Source of the DNA: Apostichopus japonicus
Taxonomy: Eukaryota > Echinodermata > Holothuroidea > Aspidochirotida > Stichopodidae
Length of the DNA stretch: 64,000 bases
NCBI RefSeq assembly: GCF_037975245.1
Contig: NC_092563.1
Location: 172,001 to 236,000 of the forward strand
Direction of reading: 5' to 3'
Below are positions 56,221-64,000 of the stretch, piece after piece. Below the pieces are notes generated by a model. That model was not told the origin of the DNA, made no database searches, and saw only the letters and a program-made list of their open reading frames with translations. A program made the position numbers and the translations under genes. Every line of letters begins with the position of its first letter. Position 1 is the stretch's first letter.

Positions 56221-59200
56221 TTATATCACTCCATTTTTCTTTTCCATGGTTGATGATAACCTCCCTAATTGATACCACTCTTTCCGTAAAGACCATTTAT
56301 TGAATGTCGTTTCTGCCTCCTTCATCCTCTCTGTTGTCTTTGTCTTGTTCTTTTGTCGCTTTTCCTCTCGAACTTTCTCTTCATACCACTCTGAAACTGA
56401 GCTTCTTCTTAAAAATTCATTTTTCGTTTTAGGTCTACATGTCCCCGTATCATGTGATGCTGTTTTCGTTTTATATTTGCTCTCCTCTGTACGTTTTTGT
56501 CTCGTCTTCATTTTTTGCCACTCTTCAAATGATATTCCTTTCTTCTGTGTAGCGCCCTGATATTTATCATTCGCTTCTTGGACCATTGTCCTCCCAGATG
56601 CCTCTTCGATCATTCTTGAAACTTTTCGTATCATTATGTCGTCCTTAGCGCCCTGTGATTTGTTTTGTAACCATTCTCGAAATGCATTGTCATTTTCTTC
56701 TTGAGTTGCTGTGTGACGTCCCCGATGTGGCGGTGCTGTTGAAGGTCTGCCCTTCGCAAGTTTCCTCGCAAGCGAAGGTTTTTCTTGAGATTGTCGTATA
56801 ACAAATATCCTGCTGTGATTTTCGGGCTGAAAAGTGGGTCTCTGCTGGTAGTCAAAGTAATAGCGAGGTTTGTTGTATCTTCCATTAGTAAATGAATTAA
56901 TAGAGGGCGATTTGGAAGAATTTTCAGAAGCGTCTGGATGACTTTTGAGGCTGGTGTTCTCATCTTTTTCGCGTCGCTTTGATCTGTAGATAAAACAAAA
57001 CATATGAACACTTTTCCGACGCTGAACCGCTTATAGGTGTAACTAATGGCAACAGATATGAAAAGGAAGGATCATTTGGCTATACATACTGACGATAGTG
57101 GAATGGCTATTTTTTAAAGTTACATTTTAATAATGAGTTGGGTTTTTCTTCGGAAAGAGCAGGGTTTAACTTGCGTGGACTTCATCCTTGTAGATTGCGT
57201 TGCGAATGTTGAAAGAGTCGAATCATAGAAAATCATCTGTATTTAAGTACGATGTAGTCAATGCTATATAGCTGTATCAAGATATGTGCTTATCACGTAT
57301 AGCAAGGGCTAAGATAGTATAAGGACCTTTGTATGCATCTGGCCTTGATGGAAGTAATGGTCTTAGCGCAATATTCGTCAATGCAAGAAAGCACTCCATA
57401 CCATGATGTACAATTTTGCTTGAGTGACGACTCCGGTGGGTATTGGAATTTGGCTATGAAAACCTTTTGTTCTTTATATTAAATATTTGCTATGTTCTAT
57501 GTTCTTCTAGTATATACTATATTATAGATACTATACATATATTTATTTATACTACATATATTTATATACTATATACTACATATATCAATATACTATATCA
57601 TATATTCTACATATATCAATATACTATATTATATTCTACATATATTTATATACTATATTGTATATACGACATATATTTATATACTATATACTACATATAT
57701 CAATATACTATATTATATATTCTACATATATCAATATACTATATTATATACTATATAATATCAATATACTATATTATATTCTACATATATTTATATACTA
57801 TATTGTATATACGACATATATTTATATGCTATATACTATACTATTTATTTACCTGTCTCGCGGATTATGAACTCCACTTCGATCGGGCGCCTCCTGTCCT
57901 TGTTCCTCTTCTTTCACTGTGTAATTTCTCAGAGGTGGAGCTGTTTTTGGTCTTCTCTTGGATTTACTGATAATCTTTCTTGTCTGATACGAAACAAAAT
58001 TAAAACGCTGAAAAGGAAAAGCTATGATTCCCTAACAACATACTGTATTCTTTCCTGCTTCATATTTCATCACAACATAATGTATTCTTTAAATCTGATA
58101 AAAAACACAAAAAATACACAATAACAATGTGTCTATTATTGTGAATATACCGGTACTTTACTTTTACTCCTATATGTACCGGTAGTTATACATTATTACA
58201 ATTACTTAAGTTTTCCTTAACAACATACTGTGTTCTTTCCTGCTTCCTATGTTATAAAATAATTCGTATAGTAGATGCCGGATTCAGTCGAAACTCGTTT
58301 ACCTACCCAGTCTCTGTGCAAGGTTTTATTATTAAATAAATCTGTGTATATCATGATCAGATACGATAAGCGATGTACGCCTTATCATTCAAATACGCAT
58401 GTTGTCGGGTCATACAAACACATGCCCATATCACATTATGTACCTGTCGAGCGTGAGGGCGTGATAATGGAAAAGCGGATATGCTTGGCTTTATATTTCT
58501 CGATTTCTAGTCCATTTGCGTATCATCAAAACTGCATCGTATCGACTCTTAAACCTCATTAATAAGGAAAGACTTTTTACCTTAAGTATTACATGAAGAA
58601 CGTAGCCGCTTACGTAACTCAACGATACCATCTCTATTTCACCTGTTCTTTTGTCTACTCTGTTGCTTCTAAGTCCACCAAATAACAAGTTATACTTACA
58701 GCTTTGGGTGATGACTCCCTCGTCGAATCAAAGCCCTCACCCACGCTGTATTCTTCTCCAAAAGTATCCGTTTCTCTTCCATCTTCTCCCAAGACATCAT
58801 CTCGTTCGATTTCAGTTCTCTTCTCAGAAAACGATGTCACAGTCAATTCTGGGCTTGGTTGAATGGCTAGATCTCTTAGAGCTATGACGGGAGAAACACT
58901 CCTCCCAAGACGAGACAAGGGAAAACGAGGGCTCTTAGACCAACTACTAGAGACAGTCTTCAGTCCAACGAACTTTTGCTGTTGGAAAAGCAGAAGTGAA
59001 GCAAACTAACTTTCCATCATATCACCCCATATATTATTGTTTCGTATATATTTCCATCGTTTTTTGTCTTATTCATAGTAACTCTCGACCATGTCGTGTC
59101 ATGCACGTGTCATTCATATTAAGCTGTATTCCTGAGGTACAGTGTGATGATTCCGACCATGTCATATTCACACAGATGAAGGCTCTCTCTCCAATGGTCT

Positions 59201-62200
59201 CCACAGGGTGCGCTATCATATCGGTCCTAACCAGAGCAGTAGATAAAGAGCTAAGGCTCTGGGCCTAACGTGTGTGGTCTGTAATGTTAAACTATCTGAA
59301 TTTAAACACGTAACACAATCACAAGAAAGCGCTCATAAGCTGCAAACATGCTGGTGCATTTGCGACTGATTTCTTGTTCATGGCTCAACACAGTTTCGCC
59401 GAAAGACAAACATGGTTTAGAGACTTGTTCAAGTTATGGCGCATAACACAGTTACGGTTGACTTGGAGCTTTGAAAATATGGATCGAGGGATATCTCTTC
59501 TTTATTAATTACGAACGATGTTGTGTGTGAAAAGCGCTTTGAAACGCTTTATTATATGTAACTAATTATTATTCATTTTATTATTTATGTACTACCATTG
59601 TGATGAACTCATGGTACAGTACACCCTTATGATTTGCGGTTAAAGAATGCAGCTCGTAAATTTTCGTCAGGACCGATGTTACAGCGCCTTGTGGATGAGC
59701 CCCTTTGAGTAACCCTAGATCTAACTAAGAGATCTATAAGTGGGCGTAAATACAACCCATTTTGACGACTTCTAATCACCAAATCAAACTACAGAATGAA
59801 ATGTTTCCCGAAAGGAAATGACGGCGGTATGAAGAACTTAGCATGCATAGACTCCGGATGTGTGACCTGATTAATTCACTTTGGCTTCGGCTTTGAGTAC
59901 AACGATTCTGTATGATGACGTGTTGGACGACTCAAACCGTAATAGTAATTACAAACTTTGCAATATGCACTGTAGTCATTGCCGCATTTGCAATCCGCGG
60001 TCCCCTCACAATTTTACAAGGTCAGTAAGAGCGACTGCGTAGGTTTCCCTTTCGGTAAATGAGGGGGGTATGGAATAACTTATCATAGTAACTTCTGTCC
60101 AAAAATGCAATGTTTTGATGATTCAGTATGTTCATTTACCACACTTTGGCAGTTTGTACCCATAATGCCATCAGCTCGCATGTCTGCAGTTTGGTGGATT
60201 GAAAGTAACACGATATATTAAGACGGCGCTCTTTCCGTTCACGCCCGACCTTGGCACACCTCCAGATAGTCACTAACTCAAACATATAGTGGTTGATTAC
60301 TTTTATCAATATAATTATGTTCGGTGATGTTTTTCGCTTACTTCACATCCGAAAATTATCTTGAAACTGAAGGCTATTCTGTTGAAGAGCAGTTGGAATT
60401 AACAAAAGCTCAGTAAATTTATTTTGCCTTGGATATATGAGCTACATTATTATTTTGCTTATTCGCAGTTAAATCAGGGAGAAAATAATGACTATTCTTA
60501 CTTGACGAGAAATGGACTTCTGGTGTTGATGAATTCGGAGTTGGACTTCTCTGTGTCCACAACTAAATGCAGTCTCCAACGGACTTTGTCCATATTTGTC
60601 TTTAACTGTGTGTGAAGCATCGTGTTGCAGTAAAATTTCAACACAGGCAAGGTTCCCCATTGCACAAGCAGCATGTAGGGGTGTTCTCAGCGAATTGGTA
60701 GTAAATGATGGCTCTGCAGTATCGCTCATTGACCTGCAATGACAACATAAACTATTCATATAACAAATGAAAACAAAACAAGCCGTTGCCAGTGAAATAC
60801 CCGCACATCTACTCAAACAAAATCGAAAGAGGCTTCTCAAAAGTTTTCGATATCTAACAACAACAACAAAACTGTACTTGGAGACAGCAAACAAAAGTTT
60901 ACCCCAAATGGTGACCATAGATAGATGAAATGGCGGATGAAAGGTAAGTATGCGTGGGATGAGGATGAAAGGTAAATGCGTGGGATGAGGATAGAAGGTA
61001 AGTATGCGTGGGATTAGGATAGAAGGTAAGTATGCGTGGGATGAGGATAGAAGGTAGGTATGCGTGGGATGAGGATGAGGATGAAAGGTAAGTATGCGGG
61101 GGATGAGGATAGAAGGTGAGTATGCGTGGGATTAGGATGAAAGGTAAGTATGCGGGGGATGAGGATGAAAGGTAAGTATGCATGGAATGAGGATAGAAGG
61201 TAAATATGCATGGGATGAGGATAGAAGGTAGGTATGCGCGGGATAAGGATAGAAGGTGAGTATGCGTGGGATTAGGATGAAAGATAAGTATGCGTGGGAT
61301 GAGGATGAAAAATAAGTATGCGTGGGATGAGGATAGAAGGTAAGCATGCATGGGATTAGGATGAAAGGTAAGTATGCGTGGGATTAGGATAGAAGGTGAG
61401 TATGCGTGGGATTAGGATGAAAGGTAAGTATGCGGGGGATGAGGATGAAAGGTAAGTATGCATGGAATGAGGATAGAAGGTAAATATGCATGGGATGAGG
61501 ATAGAAGGTAGGTATGCGTGGAATAGGGATAGAAGGTGAGTATGCGTGGGATGCGGATGAAAGGTAAGTATGCGTGGGATGAGGATAGAAGGTAAGCATG
61601 CGTGGGATTAGGATGAAAGGTAAGTATGCGTGGGATGAGGATAGAAGGTAAGTATCCGTGGGATGAGGATGAAAGGTAAGTATGCGTGGGATGAGGATAG
61701 AAGGTAAGTATGCGTGGGATGAGGATACAAGGTAAGTATGCGTGGGATGAGGATAGAAGGTAGGTATGCGTGGGATGAGGATGACAGGTAAGTATGCTTG
61801 GGATGAGGATAGAAGGTGAGTATGGGTAGGATGAGGATGAAAGGTAAGTATGCGGGGGATGAGGATGAAAGATAAGTATGCGTGGGATGAGGATAGAAGG
61901 TAAGTTTGTGTGGGATGAGAATAGAAGGTAAGTAAGCGTGGGATGAGGATAGAAGGTGAGTATGCATAGGATGAGGATGAAAGGTAAGTATGCGTGGGAT
62001 GAGGATGAAAGATAAGTATGCGTGGGATGATGATAGAAGGTAGGTATGCATGGGATGATGATAGAAGGTAGGTATGCGTGGGATGAGGATAGAATGTGAG
62101 TATGCGTAGGATGAGGATGAAAGGTGAGTACGCGTGGGATTTTTTTAATACTGAAGTCCTTAACCTTTTAATCAATTGTAAAAGTACCTTTCTAGGAGAT

Positions 62201-62612
62201 GCTGGTGTCCTTTATGAGCTGAAAGATAAAGTACCACTCCTTTTCTGAAGGTAATCTCTTCATCACCTTTGACCCGATGTATTTCATCCATTACATTGTC
62301 GACGTGTCCTTTAACTGTTGAGTTTATGAGTCTCTCATACTCCGCTAACACCGAAACTCGAAATTGTGTCCCCTGGGTAACTTTAACTTCATGAAGGGTA
62401 ACCTCACCGTCATCCAAGATGTGATTCGATTTATATGATAACTGGAAAAGTTGGGACGGTATACCAGATGAAAATTCCACAAGAGATTGTAATTCTTCCA
62501 CGGTCATATTATGTTGCACTATCAAGGTAATAATGTTACCCCACGGGAGCTTGACAAGGACATCGAAAGAGCGCACAAATCGTCCACCGGCGTCCCTCAC
62601 ACCAACCTTCAT
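56221..62612 (-). CDS. ANKUB1-like: ANKUB1-like protein: ubiquitin-like region, ankyrin repeats, W/K-motif tail (5 exons, 609 aa)
   Basis: Exons in transcript order: 62612-62188, 60733-60502, 58978-58700, 57983-57853, 56983-56221; 1830 nt ending TAA, all GT-AG and in phase. Residues 1-142 start MKVGVRDAGG and hold a ubiquitin-like fold (MTVEELQSLVEFSSGIPSQL, DDGEVTLHEV) and VVLYLSAHKGHQHLLER, as in ankyrin repeat and ubiquitin domain protein 1. Residues 156-212 hold one clear ankyrin repeat (RTPLHAACAMGNLACVEILL) and a second (YGQSPLETAFSCGHREV). Residues 220-355 are Ser/Glu-rich and probably disordered. Residues 356-609 are Lys/Arg/Glu-rich, probably coiled coil, with four aromatic motifs (AFREWLQNK, SFEEWQKMK, SVSEWYEEK, TFNKWSLRK) like CCDC34-type cilia-associated proteins. 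The start is the first ATG, with no upstream acceptor needed, but only one ubiquitin-like region is seen, so a further 5' exon is possible. Function unknown. Confidence 0.8.
57500..57848. repeat. AT-rich ATATACTATATTATATTC minisatellite in ANKUB1-like intron 4
   Basis: Imperfect units of about 30-60 bp, with CTACATATATCAATATACTA and CTACATATATTTATATACTA variants. It begins a few bases inside the exon 4 donor (57852). Confidence 0.85.
58083..58196. repeat. Dispersed copy of the 40-bp array unit and its flank
   Basis: CACAATAACAATGTGTCTAT matches the left flank of the 53812-54640 array, and TTACTTTTACTCCTATATGTACCGGTAGTTATACATTA matches its unit when read in pieces. It lies in intron 3 of the ANKUB1-like gene. 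Confidence 0.65.
60934..62140. repeat. 28-bp tandem array, about 43 units, in ANKUB1-like intron 1
   Basis: The unit on the plus strand is GATGAGGATAGAAGGTAAGT followed by ATGCGTGG. Variants swap ATAGAAGG for ATGAAAGG, GTAAG for GTGAG, and GTGG for GGGG. Since 28 is not a multiple of 3 and the unit lacks stops on the minus strand, all frames there are open, giving artefactual frames of up to 263 codons. The right end is about 48 bp from the exon 1 donor. Confidence 0.97.
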
Positions 62613-64000
62613 GATTGTATAGGTTATTGAGATGAGCTTGAGATGAGATTAGATGATTTAGTATATTACAAAATCAATTCTTTTGATCACGTGCTGATAT
62701 TCCAGGCACTGTCACTGATTCCGATCGTTCAAATTTTCTAGATTTATAATAACTCAGACAGATAATTTATTCAAGCTCGATGTAAAACTGAGAGGTTGTT
62801 GAAGAGTCAGCATGAGCCGACGTTCAGCCCTTCCCCCACTGGCACCCTCTGCCATGGAGATACCGTTCCAACAGCTGGCTCTATGGCCCTACACAGTAAA
62901 TCCGACTATAGGCCTACAAAGAACTATATAATAAATAAACAAGCAATAACTTGATATGGGCCTGTAAAACGATCCTAATTTCAGTATTTACAAGATATCA
63001 GCATTAAACCGAAATCCATTTAGTTTGTCTATTTACCTCACAATGAAGTGTTCCGATTCACTGTCATATTTTTCGTATGAGTGTTATGAAAGATTCAGAA
63101 CAGTTCTGTTTTCTTCAAGTATGAGAGATCCTACCTCCAATATGAGAAATACCGCACCACAAAAAAAGGTAATGGCAACGTTTAGCGTACTGTGGACAGA
63201 AGTTGGTAACTCGCAGTAATATACCTTATAGATAACGAAATGAGAGAGAGAGACACACAGCAATATTAAATCTTCACATCTCCTCTTTCATAGAACTAGC
63301 ACTCTGATGTCTGCGGAGAATTGACAGTTATGCACACACTCCTATGCACTCCGGAGGGTTAGTGTTTTCCGTTTAATCGCTATTATTCTGTGACTGTCTA
63401 CCGCTAAACACAAGACCATGACAAGCATTGATTGTACATAAACAATAGCATTGGCTATGGCCCTTGTCGCTAAGCAATCTGCCTGTAAGCCCTCGATCAA
63501 TATCATCTACAAGTGTCAGAAGGGCAAGTTGGGCAACTGCGAGCATCTGTAGGGGAGATTACCAGGGACGATGATGTTCTTTAACATCAACAATTTCTGC
63601 TTTGATTTATTGCATTATTGCGATATATATAGATATATCTATATATATCTAATATATCTATATATCTATATATATAGATATATATATACAGAGAACTGAT
63701 TCCGGGTCACTTGTATATCCGTATTATACAGTATTTATATCCTTTTAACAGACAATTCAGTAATACGATCCACAAGGAACCGTGAGGACAGACAATAGTT
63801 TGAGCTACCCGACACTACCAGCGTGAATTAAGGGTCAAGATCCATCAGGGCGGGGGAGGGGGGTCCCTTAAATTTCAATTCCCATTTTCTAAGGAACTTG
63901 ACTGTATCTTTTTTTCCTTTTTTCTCTCTTTTGTCAATTTCTATCACACGGCTTTTGACTAGATCATCATCACGATGTGACGTGTTATAGACACGTGTGG
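62613..64000. other. Upstream of the ANKUB1-like gene, no further gene recognised
   Basis: No coding signal was found. It includes an AT palindromic tract (described separately), a GAGAGAGAGA stretch at about 63242 and a G-run at about 63851-63863. The promoter of the ANKUB1-like gene should lie in the first few hundred bases, but no core element stands out. Confidence 0.4.
63621..63690. repeat. Self-complementary GATATATATAGATATATC tract
   Basis: Alternating TATATA with symmetrically placed GATA and TATC words makes the whole 70 bp nearly palindromic and able to fold as a cruciform. Confidence 0.75.

Noticed and set aside
60899-62175. Long minus-strand frames of up to 263 codons rich in HAYLPSILIPRIL
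   Set aside because: They are translations of the 28-bp array, open in every frame, lying between exons 1 and 2 of the ANKUB1-like gene.

Overview
This is an animal (metazoan) nuclear window. Long multi-exon genes with GT-AG introns are scattered through AT-rich, very repeat-dense DNA. The DHRS4-like and ANKUB1-like genes, tRNA- and U2-like SINEs, CR1/Jockey-type LINE remnants and hAT-like and TTAA-type MITEs suggest a marine invertebrate, possibly an echinoderm or relative. That placement is inference; no species marker was seen.

All four genes found lie on the minus strand. From the left they are: (i) one exon of a HEAT-repeat, possibly MROH1-like, gene cut by the window edge (107-252); (ii) DHRS4-like short-chain dehydrogenase/reductase (SDR) copy A, nine exons, 266 aa (11252-23767); (iii) its tandem paralogue copy B, nine exons in the same phases, 267 aa (31838-50300); (iv) an ANKUB1-like gene, five exons, 609 aa (56221-62612), with a ubiquitin-like region, ankyrin repeats and a C-terminal tail of repeated W..K motifs. 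I rebuilt exon boundaries for (ii)-(iv) by hand; every junction keeps phase and the frames stay open.

The rest is repeats. 0-11 kb: a 100-bp tandem array, a hAT-like MITE, a tRNA-derived SINE, a broken LINE, a minisatellite-armed foldback element, an ATC microsatellite and a TTAA-flanked MITE. 11-24 kb (SDR A introns): a 137-bp higher-order array, a second foldback element and telomere-like DNA. 24-31 kb: a 48-bp array, a composite TIR element and two minisatellites. 31-50 kb (SDR B): MITEs nested within MITEs beside exon 8, long TA repeats at a splice donor, about 29 hairpin-bearing 68-bp units beside a 24-nt microexon, a 129-bp array and an inverted composite element containing a LINE tail. 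50-64 kb: a U2-like repeat, a 40-bp array, a SINE, and a 28-bp array in the ANKUB1-like intron 1 whose units carry consensus splice donors on the antisense strand.

The main leads are: Thr in place of the catalytic Ser in both SDRs; a gene-conversion-like exon 2; two foldback elements whose arm repeats fit one consensus; and a stem-loop module (GCGCCA...TGGCGC) shared by nested elements with different termini.
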